Part shown: positions 16,997 to 25,406 of the stretch, piece by piece | Layout of the letters: each line of letters opens with the position of its first letter | How positions within the stretch are numbered: the stretch's first letter is position 1 | Assembly: GCF_900547205.1 (NCBI RefSeq) | Contig: NZ_URFY01000040.1 | Span: forward strand, 1 to 39,446 | Source of the DNA: an uncultured Bacteroides sp. | GTDB lineage: Bacteria; Bacteroidota; Bacteroidia; Bacteroidales; Bacteroidaceae | Reading direction: 5' to 3' | DNA length: 39,446 bases | Made by a program: the position numbers and the translations under genes | The notes under the pieces: model-generated | What the model was told of the DNA's origin: nothing | The model's input: the letters and a program-made list of their open reading frames with translations, nothing else | The model's database searches: none

Positions 16997-18229
16997 CTAT
17001 TCTTCTATTTTAATCTCAAACCCTGCTCGTTTCAAGTCTTCCCAATATGCGGGATATGATTTAGTCACCACTTGTGGATTATCAATCTGTAGATTAGCAT
17101 AGCGGGTTACAGCCGGTGCAAATGCCATTGCCATCCGATGATCTTCATAAGTAGCAATTACGGGAGTTTCTTCCGGTTTGCATTGTTCTCCGTTCCACAT
17201 CAGCACACTGTCGTTTTCTTCTTCGATGACGTATCCCAATTTCTTAAGCTCCGTTCTCAAAGCAGCGATACGATCCGTCTCTTTTATCTTCAGACTTTGC
17301 AATCCGGTGAAGCGGAAAGGGATATTTAGCAGTGCGCAAGTCACCACGAATGTCTGTGCCAAGTCCGGAATATCTACGAAATCTTCTTCCAACCTCTCCG
17401 GCGCTTTTCCTGTTTTTCTCAGTTTTACTCCTCGGGGCGTGAATTCTGTAGTTATGCCCAGGCGAGAAAAAACTTCCGCCCCACGGCTATCTCCCTGGTA
17501 ACTGTTGTGAAAGAGCCCCAATAGTTCAATTTCTGCCACTGGAGATAATGCTGCAATCTGATACCAATAAGAAGCGGCACTCCAATCGCTTTCTACTGTG
17601 AAAGGGATACTCTGATATGGCTGGGGGGCTACGGAGATACTATCGGCGGAAGTCCACGCTGCTCTTGCACCGAAATCTTGCATCAACTGTAATGTAAGAT
17701 TGATATAAGGGCGGGAAATAATTTCTCCCGTCAGGTGCAACGTTAATCCGTTTTTAAGTACCGGTCCTATCATCAGCAAAGCCGATATATATTGTGAACT
17801 GACATTGCCCTTAAGCGTTATTTCGTTTCCTTTCAGTTCAGCACCTTTGATGCAAAGAGGGGGAAATCCTTCATTACCAACATATTTAATTTCAGCACCC
17901 AGCTCGCGAAGCGCATTGACCAATATCTGTATCGGGCGTTGCTGCATACGGGTAGTGCCCGTGATGGTACGTTTTTCTCCCGGAATTACGCTCAGATATG
18001 CAGTCAGAAACCGCATAGCAGTTCCGGCAGCCATGATGTCTATAGTATCTTTTCCTTCGCTAAGGGCCTTAATCATGACATATGTATCATCGCAATCGGA
18101 TAGATTTTCCGGTGGATAAATGCCTTTGCCTAGTGCATTGATAACTAATGCACGGTTACTGATACTTTTTGATGCCGGCAATTGAATAGTTGCCTTTACT
18201 GAAGGAGGAGCGATGAGTGTATAACGCAT
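16997..18229 (-). CDS. aroA: 3-phosphoshikimate 1-carboxyvinyltransferase (EPSP synthase)
   Basis: 410 aa, slightly shorter than the 427-residue E. coli enzyme. Motifs: LPASKSISNRALVINALG (about 18-35, shikimate-phosphate binding Lys/Ser/Arg), AAGTAMRFLTAYL (about 86-98), TTRMQQRPIQILVNAL (about 111-126), KETDRIAALRTELKKLG and YEDHRMAMAFAP (about 361-372). It catalyses the sixth shikimate-pathway step, joining PEP to shikimate-3-phosphate. A TATTTTTG -7-like box lies at 18265-18258 on the - strand, about 30 bp upstream. Confidence 0.96.
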   Translation of the reverse strand: MRYTLIAPPSVKATIQLPASKSISNRALVINALGKGIYPPENLSDCDDTYVMIKALSEGKDTIDIMAAGTAMRFLTAYLSVIPGEKRTITGTTRMQQRPIQILVNALRELGAEIKYVGNEGFPPLCIKGAELKGNEITLKGNVSSQYISALLMIGPVLKNGLTLHLTGEIISRPYINLTLQLMQDFGARAAWTSADSISVAPQPYQSIPFTVESDWSAASYWYQIAALSPVAEIELLGLFHNSYQGDSRGAEVFSRLGITTEFTPRGVKLRKTGKAPERLEEDFVDIPDLAQTFVVTCALLNIPFRFTGLQSLKIKETDRIAALRTELKKLGYVIEEENDSVLMWNGEQCKPEETPVIATYEDHRMAMAFAPAVTRYANLQIDNPQVVTKSYPAYWEDLKRAGFEIKIEE

Positions 18230-18308
18230 GATTTTTGTAATCTTAGGTTTGAGATTACAAAAATAGGTATTTTTCTTTTAATCTTCTTTCTAAAAGAGCA
18301 AGAAAGCT

Positions 18309-18316
18309 TATATTTG
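18309..18316 (+). promoter_or_regulatory. -7 box before the AlkZ-like gene
   Basis: TATATTTG fits TAnnTTTG and places the start about 25 bp before the ATG at 18350. No good -33 box is visible. Confidence 0.35.
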
Positions 18317-18349
18317 TGCTCTTAAAGTAAAGAAGCAATATCTATTATT

Positions 18350-19402
18350 ATGAAAATACCGAATATCCGTTTACTCAATCAACAGTTATTAAATCCCCAG
18401 TTTCGCACTCCCAAGGAGCTTGTTTCTTGGATGGGGGCTATGCAGGCACAGAACTATTCCATGGTGAGATGGGCAGTAGGGATGCGTTTGAAGTCAGCTA
18501 CCACTCAAACGGTAGAAGAGGCATTGCTCAAAGGTGAAATTTTGCGTACTCATGTCATGCGTCCGACGTGGCATCTGATAGCGTCCGAGGATATCCGCTG
18601 GATGTTGAAGCTTTCTGCGCAGCGTGTGATAGCTGCCAATGAATCTTATGCGAAAGGGCATGATTTGGAGATTTCCGAAGAGCTTTATACGAAGAGTCAT
18701 AATCTGTTGGAGAAGATTCTTTGTGGAAATAAGAGCCTGACACGGCAGGAGATTGCGGAGCAATTTAATCGCTTGGGGATTATGGCGGATAGTCACCGTA
18801 TGACCCGGTTTATGGTACGTGCGGAGCAGGTAGGTATTGTTTGCAGTGGACAAGACAAAGGTGGAAAATGTACCTATGCGCTTTTGGAAGAAAGAGTGGC
18901 ACCTGTGCCGGAGATAACAAAAGATGAGTCTTTGGCACGTTTGGCGAGAAGCTATTTCCGTAGTCATGCCCCTGCGGTTTTGCAAGATTTTATCTGGTGG
19001 TCAGGATTACCGATATCGGAAGCAAAGCAAGCCATCTATCTGATAGAATCGGAATTGACAGCCGAGCAATGGAACGGTCAGACTTGGTACATTCACGATG
19101 CTTGCCGCGCTCGTGGAAAGACATCAGGATGCGTTCATCTTCTTCCTTCTTATGATGAATACTTATTAGGGTATAAAGACCGTACGGATGTGCTTCCCAA
19201 AGAACATTATCCGAAAGCCTTTACGAATAACGGTCTGTTTTATCCGGTCGTCCTTCACGAAGGGCAGGTGATTGGGAATTGGAATAAGTCTACCAAAAAG
19301 GGAGGAAAGTTGATAGAACATTCTTGTTTCCGGTCGGAGGACTTTGTGGATGAAGAAGTGTTGAATCAAGAAAAAGAACGGTATATACGGTTTTTGGGAT
19401 AA
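18350..19402 (+). CDS. Winged-helix (HTH_42) protein, AlkZ/YcaQ-like
   Basis: 350 aa. The N-terminal pattern LVSWMGAMQAQNYSMVRWAV (about 24-43) contains the Gln-Ala-Gln motif that carries catalysis in AlkZ-type DNA glycosylases, followed by LRTHVMRPTWHLIASEDIRW (about 64-83), a family hallmark. The C-terminal part contains LLPSYDEYLLGYKDR. AlkZ relatives excise damaged or cross-linked bases. The substrate of this homologue is unknown; it could act in general DNA repair. It stands alone between aroA and the DUF1349 gene. Confidence 0.82.
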   Translation: MKIPNIRLLNQQLLNPQFRTPKELVSWMGAMQAQNYSMVRWAVGMRLKSATTQTVEEALLKGEILRTHVMRPTWHLIASEDIRWMLKLSAQRVIAANESYAKGHDLEISEELYTKSHNLLEKILCGNKSLTRQEIAEQFNRLGIMADSHRMTRFMVRAEQVGIVCSGQDKGGKCTYALLEERVAPVPEITKDESLARLARSYFRSHAPAVLQDFIWWSGLPISEAKQAIYLIESELTAEQWNGQTWYIHDACRARGKTSGCVHLLPSYDEYLLGYKDRTDVLPKEHYPKAFTNNGLFYPVVLHEGQVIGNWNKSTKKGGKLIEHSCFRSEDFVDEEVLNQEKERYIRFLG

Positions 19403-19936
19403 TTATGAAGAAATGAATATTTAGTTGCTTTTGTATTGTGCTATATGCACTTCTGCATCGGGGATTATTTGAAAATGCGCAGGAATCCGGATTAATGAAT
19501 GCCAAAAGGATGTTTTGATAGCAGTTTTCGGCACAGAATGTTTGTGAAATAAACGTTTCCTGTGTGATTGACGAGCGATTGATGAATGATATTAAGTAAA
19601 ATGGTAAAGCGAAAATTGTCATTGTCCTATGCCAACTAGCCCAAAATAACACCAAAATCGAAGAATTTTGTGCTCCATTTTATGATTTATAGCATTGCTT
19701 GCCGACCAAAGTAACGTTCCTTTAAAAGGAACACATCATTGCTTTTAAAGGAACGTAACTAGTAATCTAATAAATCGTGCATCTTCTACCTATTAATATG
19801 CAGAAATACTGCTCGAAACTGTATATTCTTGCACTAAAATATGCAGAAACTTTTCTATATCGTGAAATCTACATCACTACCTCAAACTGAGAATATTAAA
19901 AATAGAACAGTCAAAGATTGCGCAATGAGAGATTTT
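19403..19936. other. Gene-free spacer of about 530 bp
   Basis: I see no convincing ORF here; open stretches on either strand lack codon structure and ribosome-binding sites. It holds the imperfect inverted repeat at 19711-19759 and two copies of ATATGCAGAAA near 19797 and 19840. No clear terminator with a T-run was found. Confidence 0.5.
19711..19759. repeat. Inverted repeat, 18-bp arms with one mismatch
   Basis: GTAACGTTCCTTTAAAAG (19711-19728) pairs with CTTTTAAAGGAACGTAAC (19742-19759) except one A-A mismatch, around a 13-nt loop. Part of the left arm is also self-complementary (GTTCCTTT/AAAGGAAC). There is no T-run, so it is not a typical terminator. A regulatory hairpin or small repeat element is possible. 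Confidence 0.6.
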
Positions 19937-20608
19937 CTACTTATTCTGTTGCCTTTTAGCCCATTCCAGTCTACGCTGGTCTGCCAAAGGAGTCACTTTA
20001 AATTCTTCGAATGTAGTTGTGAATCCTTTCCCGTCCGGGCAGGCACCCATCAAACCCACCATAACCGGGCAGTTATCTTGCAGCCAGCAAGTGCGAATCA
20101 TGGTGTATTCTTTGTCATCATGCGAAAAGAAAATCTCTACAGCGTCCAGTCGGCGGACTGCCTTAATCCAGATAGATTTTGGTGCATCTGCCAGTTGAAT
20201 TACGCTCCAGTCACTGGTGCGATGCGTAACTACAGTGCTAATATTCTGTTTGCCGTCAACGTATTCAATACCTGTTTTAATCCAATTCTCGTGATCAATG
20301 CGCAGCATCAACCCTGCTTGGTCGAAGGTGGTTACGTAATTCCCTGATATTTTAGCTTTAACCTCAAATTCCCCACCGTAAGTTGCGTAATAAAACGGAC
20401 CGTCGTCCACAGTGAATCCATAGTGGGAAATACGCCAGAAGTCGGTTTTTGCAGGAACATCCATCACAAGTGTCTTACCCTCTTTTATTTCCCATTGCTG
20501 AGGCTCGTTCAGCCAGTTCATTTTATTCAAAGTTTGTCCCATCGATGAAGTTGCAACAGCCATTAAGGCAATTGCAAGCAATTTGATTTTTAAATGTTTC
20601 ATATTCAT
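19937..20608 (-). CDS. Secreted DUF1349 beta-sandwich protein
   Basis: 223 aa with a signal peptide (LKIKLLAIALMAVATSSMGQ, cleaved near residue 24). The mature part matches the DUF1349 concanavalin-like fold: AKTDFWRISHYGFTVDDGPF, AGLMLRIDHENWIKTGIEYV (about 100-119), DWSVIQL and GLMGACPDGKGF. Members include yeast YgiM/regulation-of-enolase-like proteins; bacterial roles are unclear, with carbohydrate binding suspected. It diverges from the LuxR-type gene at 20694 and shares a dyad promoter region with it, so that regulator is a candidate controller. Confidence 0.85.
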   Translation of the reverse strand: MNMKHLKIKLLAIALMAVATSSMGQTLNKMNWLNEPQQWEIKEGKTLVMDVPAKTDFWRISHYGFTVDDGPFYYATYGGEFEVKAKISGNYVTTFDQAGLMLRIDHENWIKTGIEYVDGKQNISTVVTHRTSDWSVIQLADAPKSIWIKAVRRLDAVEIFFSHDDKEYTMIRTCWLQDNCPVMVGLMGACPDGKGFTTTFEEFKVTPLADQRRLEWAKRQQNK

Positions 20609-20620
20609 TTCTTATTTATT

Positions 20621-20641
20621 TATCTTTGTGGTGCAAAGATA
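20621..20641. promoter_or_regulatory. Overlapping divergent promoters in a perfect dyad
   Basis: TATCTTTG (20621-20628, + strand -7) and CAAAGATA (20634-20641, a - strand -7) form an 8-bp dyad around TGGTG. Each has a 3-of-4 -33 match at exactly 20 bp: TTTC 20597-20600 for the + strand and ATTG (20665-20662) for the - strand. The two promoters overlap and cannot both be occupied. The arrangement serves the DUF1349 gene (leader ~19 nt) and the LuxR-type gene (~59 nt). Confidence 0.6.
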
Positions 20642-20693
20642 GGCTCTGCGCCTTTGCATCACAATACTGAATAATAACCATTTTGAAGATAGG

Positions 20694-21467
20694 ATGGACG
20701 TATTACAAAAAGAAATTGATGAAGTATATGCCACGCAATCTATTGCCCGTGAAACGCTGGATAGGAGCATTATAGAGCAGCATCGGTCTTTTATTCATTC
20801 ACTGACGAAGATAAACGGGGGATGCGCCGTTATCTCTGATCTCTCCACCCGGAAAAGCTATGTAGTGGTTCATCCTTGGGCGCATTTCTTGGGATTGTCT
20901 CCCGAAGAAGCTGCTCTGAGCGTGATTGATTCGATGGACGAAGATTGTATCTACCGGCTTATCCATCCGGAGGATTTGGTGGAAAAGCGGCTGATGGAAT
21001 ACAAGTTCTTTCAAAAGACCTTTTCGATGTCTGCCGAAGAACGGTTAAAGTATCGGGGCAGGTGCAGGCTGCGGATGAAGAATGGGGAAGGAGCGTATAA
21101 GTACATCGATAATCTGGTGCAAATATTGGAAAACACCCCTTCCGGGGATGTCTGGCTGATTTTGTGCCTTTATTCTTTGTCGGCAGATCAACGACCGGAA
21201 CAAGGAATTTATGCAACTATCACCCACATGGAACAGGGAACGGTGGATACATTATCCTTGTCGGAGGAGCATCGCACAATCCTATCCGAACGTGAAAAGG
21301 AAATACTTCGGTGCATAAGAAAAGGGATGTCGAGCAAGGAGATAGCTGTTACACTCTACATCAGTGTGAATACTGTCAATCGTCACCGACAGAATATTCT
21401 GGTGAAACTTTCTGTAGGCAATTCAATAGAGGCGTGCCGCGCTGCCGAATTGATGAAATTACTCTAA
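20694..21467 (+). CDS. LuxR-type transcriptional regulator with PAS-like N-terminus
   Basis: 257 aa. The C-terminal LuxR helix-turn-helix is clear: LSEREKEILRCIRKGMSSKE followed by IAVTLYISVNTVNRHRQNIL (about 198-237). The N-terminal ~180 residues resemble a PAS-type sensor (VHPWAHFLGLSPEEAALSVI ... LIHPEDLVEKRLMEYKFF). No receiver domain or kinase partner is present, so it is a one-component regulator. Its stop codon overlaps the convergent HAD gene's stop by 4 bp. The divergent DUF1349 gene is a likely target. Confidence 0.88.
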   Translation: MDVLQKEIDEVYATQSIARETLDRSIIEQHRSFIHSLTKINGGCAVISDLSTRKSYVVVHPWAHFLGLSPEEAALSVIDSMDEDCIYRLIHPEDLVEKRLMEYKFFQKTFSMSAEERLKYRGRCRLRMKNGEGAYKYIDNLVQILENTPSGDVWLILCLYSLSADQRPEQGIYATITHMEQGTVDTLSLSEEHRTILSEREKEILRCIRKGMSSKEIAVTLYISVNTVNRHRQNILVKLSVGNSIEACRAAELMKLL

Positions 21468-22168
21468 GTGTTTATGTCAAACAACGGCAACAATTCTGCG
21501 AAACCTTTTACCTGCATCAGATGTTCGTGTGTAAATGTATCCACCACTTCATGTTGCCACATCACTTCAAAAGGAATATGAACCCCATATCCACCAATCG
21601 CCAATACAGGCTGAATATCCGATTTCAGTGAATTGCCAATCATTACAAACTCTGAGGGTCTGATTTGCAAGATATTCAGTAGTCGCAGATATTCCTTTTC
21701 AGTCTTGTCGGACATCACTTCGATGTGGTCGAAATAGGGAGCTAACCCGGAGCGTTGGAGCTTATTCTCTTGATCGAGCAAATCACCTTTGGTGGCTACT
21801 ACCAATTTATATTCTCCTTTGCCCTTCAGTACTTCAAGCGTTTCTTTTACTTCCGGTAATAATTTGATAGGCATTTCCAACAGCGATTTTCCTAAGTCTA
21901 CGATTTGGCGAATATCCTCTGCCGAAATCATTTGCCTGCTGACGTCCAGCGCCGTTTCAACCATAGAGATAGTAAAAGCTTTCGCACCATATCCCAAGCA
22001 CTTAAGATTCTTCATTTCTGTTCTGAATAATGCGGCTGAAATCTCTTCGAGAGTACCGTAAGGCTTTAACAACTCCGCAAACCGTTTCTCTATTTCCTGA
22101 AAATAAGGTTCGTTGCTCCACAGGGTGTCGTCGGCATCAAAGGCTATTACTTTAATATCTTTTTTCAT
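21464..22168 (-). CDS. HAD family hydrolase
   Basis: 234 aa. The nucleophile motif is VIAFDADDTLWSNEPYF (DxD at about 11-13). A helical cap (about 20-95) is followed by LVVATKGDLLDQENKL (motif II Thr, about 137) and the acidic C-terminal motif MIGNSLKSDIQPVLAIGGYG (about 177-196). It is a cytoplasmic phosphatase or related hydrolase; the substrate cannot be told. It is convergent with the LuxR-type gene. Confidence 0.92.
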   Translation of the reverse strand: MKKDIKVIAFDADDTLWSNEPYFQEIEKRFAELLKPYGTLEEISAALFRTEMKNLKCLGYGAKAFTISMVETALDVSRQMISAEDIRQIVDLGKSLLEMPIKLLPEVKETLEVLKGKGEYKLVVATKGDLLDQENKLQRSGLAPYFDHIEVMSDKTEKEYLRLLNILQIRPSEFVMIGNSLKSDIQPVLAIGGYGVHIPFEVMWQHEVVDTFTHEHLMQVKGFAELLPLFDINT

Positions 22169-22294
22169 TTATTCTTGTCGTTAATGTATGTTCTTTAAGA
22201 TTGGATGCTTCTGCATCAGCGCGGCAAAGGTATAAGAAAAAAGCGTATTTCCAGTTTTTAGAAATGATTTCTCCGGTAGTTTGATAGAAATAGC

Positions 22295-22302
22295 TATCTT
22301 TG
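22295..22302 (+). promoter_or_regulatory. -7 box before the Smr/DUF2027 gene
   Basis: TATCTTTG, about 50 bp before the ATG at 22354. A TTTG at 22280-22283 is only 11 bp upstream, too close to be a standard -33 box. Confidence 0.35.
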
Positions 22303-22353
22303 CAATAGGTTGATAAACTGATAACAATTAGAACTTTAATTTGAATTTGACGA

Positions 22354-23418
22354 ATGAAAATAGGAGATAAAGTACGCTTCCTCAGTGAGGTAGGCGGTGG
22401 AATCGTAACTGGATTCCAAGGTAGGGACTTTGTTCTGGTAGAAGACGCGGATGGTTTTGACATTCCGATGCCGATACGCGAGTGTGTAGTGATTGAAACG
22501 GATGATTACAACATGAGACGCAAACCGACGTCATCGGCTCCGAAACCGGAAGAACCTGTCAAGCCGACGAAACCGGAAATGCCTGTGATACAACGCCAAC
22601 CGGAAGTGCGGGGCGGAGATACGCTGAATGTTTTTCTGGCTTATGTGCCCGAAGATGCGAAGGCGATGATGACCACTCCCTTCGAGACTTACTTGGTGAA
22701 TGATAGTAACTATTATCTGTATTATACCTATCTGAGTGCGGAAGGCAAGTCTTGGAACAACCGCTCGCACGGACTGGTGGAACCCAATACTAAGCTGCTA
22801 TTGGAGGAATTTACAAAAGATATGCTGAATGAAATGGAACGGGTGGCTGTTCAACTCATTGCATTCAAAGACGGAAAGCCTGCTGCCATCAAGCCGGCTG
22901 TCAGTGTGGAGATTCGGATTGATACCGTGAAGTTCTATAAACTTCATACTTTCAGTGATTCCGATTTCTTTGAAGAACCCGCATTGATTTACGATATTGT
23001 GAAGAACGACGTGCCTACCAAGCAGGTATATGTGTCGGCAGAAGAACTTCAAGTTGCCTTATTGCAGAAAAAATCGGTAGATAAACCTAAGTCGCAACCT
23101 ATTGTGAAGCCGAAACATGGACATGGCGGAAAGAATGATGTTATTGAAATAGACCTTCATATAGACTCTTTACTGGACGATACGAAAGGCATGAGTAACG
23201 GAGAAATACTAAATTATCAGTTGGATAAATTCCGTGAAGTGATGGAGGCGAATAAGGGTAAACGGGAGCAGAAGATTGTCTTTATCCACGGCAAGGGAGA
23301 TGGTGTGCTCCGAAAAGCTATACTTGATGAATTGAAACGCAAATATAGTAACTGCCGATATCAGGATGCTTCTTTTCAGGAATACGGATTTGGGGCTACG
23401 ATGGTGACTATCAAATGA
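22354..23418 (+). CDS. DUF2027 and Smr domain protein
   Basis: 354 aa. The N-terminus (MKIGDKVRFLSEVGGGIVTG) is a small beta domain, followed by a Pro/Lys-rich linker (about 57-80) and a DUF2027 beta-sandwich (about 85-230). The C-terminal Smr domain (about 262-354) contains IEIDLHIDSLLDD and the IVFIHGKGDGVLRKAILDEL loop. Smr domains are nucleases related to the MutS2 C-terminus; this DUF2027-Smr architecture is a Bacteroidetes form, possibly acting on RNA or branched DNA. It stands alone. The stop codon sits inside a perfect inverted repeat. Confidence 0.9.
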   Translation: MKIGDKVRFLSEVGGGIVTGFQGRDFVLVEDADGFDIPMPIRECVVIETDDYNMRRKPTSSAPKPEEPVKPTKPEMPVIQRQPEVRGGDTLNVFLAYVPEDAKAMMTTPFETYLVNDSNYYLYYTYLSAEGKSWNNRSHGLVEPNTKLLLEEFTKDMLNEMERVAVQLIAFKDGKPAAIKPAVSVEIRIDTVKFYKLHTFSDSDFFEEPALIYDIVKNDVPTKQVYVSAEELQVALLQKKSVDKPKSQPIVKPKHGHGGKNDVIEIDLHIDSLLDDTKGMSNGEILNYQLDKFREVMEANKGKREQKIVFIHGKGDGVLRKAILDELKRKYSNCRYQDASFQEYGFGATMVTIK

Positions 23419-23426
23419 TAGTCACC
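23403..23426. terminator. Perfect inverted repeat across the Smr gene's stop codon
   Basis: The 11-bp arms GGTGACTATCA (23403-23413) and TGATAGTCACC (23416-23426) are complementary with two bases between; the TGA stop is 23416-23418. It lies between convergent genes. There is no T-run on either side, so it may end transcription weakly or protect the 3' end. Confidence 0.45.
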
Positions 23427-23436
23427 TAAAATCAAT

Positions 23437-24045
23437 CTAAAATGATATCGAACACAAGAACGTCACAAGAAAAGGAACACTGAAATCAACAACAAAGCCA
23501 TGGAAGATGGAGATGATTACAAATTCTTTTCCTGAATAGCGTGTGATAATAGGAAGGGTGGTGTCCATCGTAGTGGCTCCACCTACGGAGATAGGGGCTA
23601 ACTTGCCGAAGTACTTCACTAATAGCGGAGCACCCAGCAAAGCAGTAATTTCGCGCATGATGTTGGATAGCAAGGCGATAGTTCCCAACTCCGGTCCTTT
23701 ATATTCGGTGATAAAGATGCTCGATAGCGAATAGTAGCCGAATCCCGCCCCTACAGACATGCAGTCCAGCGCAGAGCGTTGACTCATGAAAGCTCCTGCT
23801 ACGGCACAACCTGCCAAAGTTCCCAATATAGTCATGATAGGCAAGAAGATAAGACGCGGATTCAGCGAACGGAAACTCTTCAGCGTATTCGGGTCGTTAC
23901 CAATGCTGACACCAACGCAGAACATCAGTCCGCATAGCGCATAGAAACTGAGTTTGCTGTCAGTAAAGTCATAAGGAATCAGATGATAGAATCCGCAAAG
24001 AGTGCCGACTATGAAAAAAGAAACGATAATCAGACTACCTTTCAT
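23437..24045 (-). CDS. lysO: LysO family lysine exporter, C-terminal part
   Basis: 202 aa, about six hydrophobic helices. It matches the C-terminal two thirds of LysO (E. coli YbjE, ~299 aa): LMFCVGVSIGNDPNTLKSF (about 36-54), DCMSVGAGFGYYSLSSIFIT (about 93-112), TIALLSNIMREITALLGAPL and GGATTMDTTLPIITRYSG. It pairs with the 95-aa gene just upstream, with which it overlaps by 4 bp (TCAT). LysO exports L-lysine across the inner membrane. The two-gene form is probably the normal state here, not a frameshift. Confidence 0.85.
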   Translation of the reverse strand: MKGSLIIVSFFIVGTLCGFYHLIPYDFTDSKLSFYALCGLMFCVGVSIGNDPNTLKSFRSLNPRLIFLPIMTILGTLAGCAVAGAFMSQRSALDCMSVGAGFGYYSLSSIFITEYKGPELGTIALLSNIMREITALLGAPLLVKYFGKLAPISVGGATTMDTTLPIITRYSGKEFVIISIFHGFVVDFSVPFLVTFLCSISF

Positions 24046-24329
24046 GCTTCTTTCTCCTTTCCGTTATTCCTTACATATAATAGATACCACAGTCCCCATG
24101 TGCACAGCGTGCTTCCAATGACGGCTCCCAGCGTGATGATAACAGCTTCCACCCCCAAGGTGTACAGCCCTTTGATAATCGCTTCGTTTCCTCCAACATC
24201 AATTCCCAGCAGAAAAAGAAGCGTCCATATAAGTAAGGTGATGATTTTATGTATCCATGTCAACCGTTTGCTGCGCAGCAGATAGCCGATAAGCATACCG
24301 GTAAGCATAATTCCAATGATGATAAACAT
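24042..24329 (-). CDS. LysO family exporter, N-terminal part
   Basis: 95 aa with three hydrophobic helices (about 1-17, 28-46 and 61-86) and the motifs GIMLTGMLIGYLLR and TLLIWTLLFLLGIDVGGN. It corresponds to the N-terminal third of single-chain LysO. Its stop overlaps the start of the 202-aa part (ATGA), so both chains are made together. A - strand -7 box TACTTTTG at 24356-24349 lies 20 bp before the start. Confidence 0.82.
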   Translation of the reverse strand: MFIIIGIMLTGMLIGYLLRSKRLTWIHKIITLLIWTLLFLLGIDVGGNEAIIKGLYTLGVEAVIITLGAVIGSTLCTWGLWYLLYVRNNGKEKEA

Positions 24330-24348
24330 AGTAAGTGTCTTTTTGCTA

Positions 24349-24356
24349 CAAAAGTA
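24349..24356 (-). promoter_or_regulatory. -7 box for the lysO pair
   Basis: TACTTTTG on the - strand, ending about 20 bp before the start at 24329. It suggests the exporter is transcribed separately from the DUF4249 gene that ends 62 bp upstream. Confidence 0.4.
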
Positions 24357-24391
24357 ATAATAAAAATGGAACCTTTACCATGCTCTTGCAA

Positions 24392-25399
24392 TCAGAGATC
24401 CTTCTTAATATCTGAAATCTGAATAACCTTACTTACTTCCGTGCTCACTCCCACAAATCCTGTCCCTCCGTTCACATTGCTCGGAAACTTGACAGGCTCG
24501 CTCATCGACTCATCAAAAGAGTCGGAATTTGTCAGATTGAGTGCTCTCAGGTAATAGAACTCAGTTTCCGTAATGCTTAATAGATGGATTGTGATATCGA
24601 TTTTTTTAGTTAGATAAGGATAATCTTCTATATCTTTGAAAAGGTAACGCGGCACGTGTACCGTCATGGTGTAAGTACTATTTTTAAATCGTGAGTCGTT
24701 GAATACTCCATAGATGTTTTTAGTTGTATCGAACAATCCGTTTTCAGCATCATTCTCCGAAGAAGGCTGACCATCGGTCAGAACGACATCTTCCCTATAT
24801 GCATAGTTGTAGTTATGCCATGAGGAGGTGATGACCTCATTGTTATCATTCAGTTTCGTTTGCATCACCCGCGTGTCCATGACAATCCGGTAGTAGTTAT
24901 CCTCATTGGGGAGATCGCTGAATGTTATTTTGTGCCGTAGATACTCAGTAGTAAAACTGTTTACCGTGAACGGCACGGTCAGCGTATCAATGTTTTCTAT
25001 TTCTGTCGGACGACGTGGTACGGTGACTTCTGCCCATACATGGTGTTGTCCGTCGTCGGTGTAGGCATCCAGTCGTAGCACATCCTCCGGAGAGAGTTTA
25101 CAGGTAATGCTGAATCGGCATTGTGGACTCATGTTTTCATGCTCAATAGGTAGAGGACGAAGCTGTTCCTTCAACTCTCCATTGACACGTACCTCCAAGG
25201 TGGCATCTTGAAAATGAGTGATGTGTTCTCTTCCTGTAAAATTGAGGAAAACAATGTTAGTCAGGCTGTCTGCATTGATTAAAGCATTCATCACCAGTTT
25301 AGGAGGATTATTCTTGGCGTTGAATGGCAATTCATTCTCGCAGGATACGATAGTCAGTACTGATACTGCGATGAGTAGATAATGGATAAACGTTCTCAT
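24392..25399 (-). CDS. DUF4249 outer-membrane lipoprotein
   Basis: 335 aa with a lipoprotein signal ending in LTIVSC (Cys about 20), then ENELPFNAKNNPPKLVMNAL, typical of DUF4249. The rest is beta-rich with TVTVPRRPTEI-like strands. DUF4249 proteins follow STN-TonB receptors in Bacteroidetes and are thought to be surface or periplasmic accessories of that uptake system. It starts 7 bp after the receptor stop. The ligand is unknown. Confidence 0.88.
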   Translation of the reverse strand: MRTFIHYLLIAVSVLTIVSCENELPFNAKNNPPKLVMNALINADSLTNIVFLNFTGREHITHFQDATLEVRVNGELKEQLRPLPIEHENMSPQCRFSITCKLSPEDVLRLDAYTDDGQHHVWAEVTVPRRPTEIENIDTLTVPFTVNSFTTEYLRHKITFSDLPNEDNYYRIVMDTRVMQTKLNDNNEVITSSWHNYNYAYREDVVLTDGQPSSENDAENGLFDTTKNIYGVFNDSRFKNSTYTMTVHVPRYLFKDIEDYPYLTKKIDITIHLLSITETEFYYLRALNLTNSDSFDESMSEPVKFPSNVNGGTGFVGVSTEVSKVIQISDIKKDL

Positions 25400-25406
25400 A
25401 TTTAGT

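Noticed and set aside
23437..24329. Frameshifted lysO
   Set aside because: The two ORFs overlap by the standard 4-bp ATGA junction and each has good composition; a two-chain LysO is the more likely normal form in this group.
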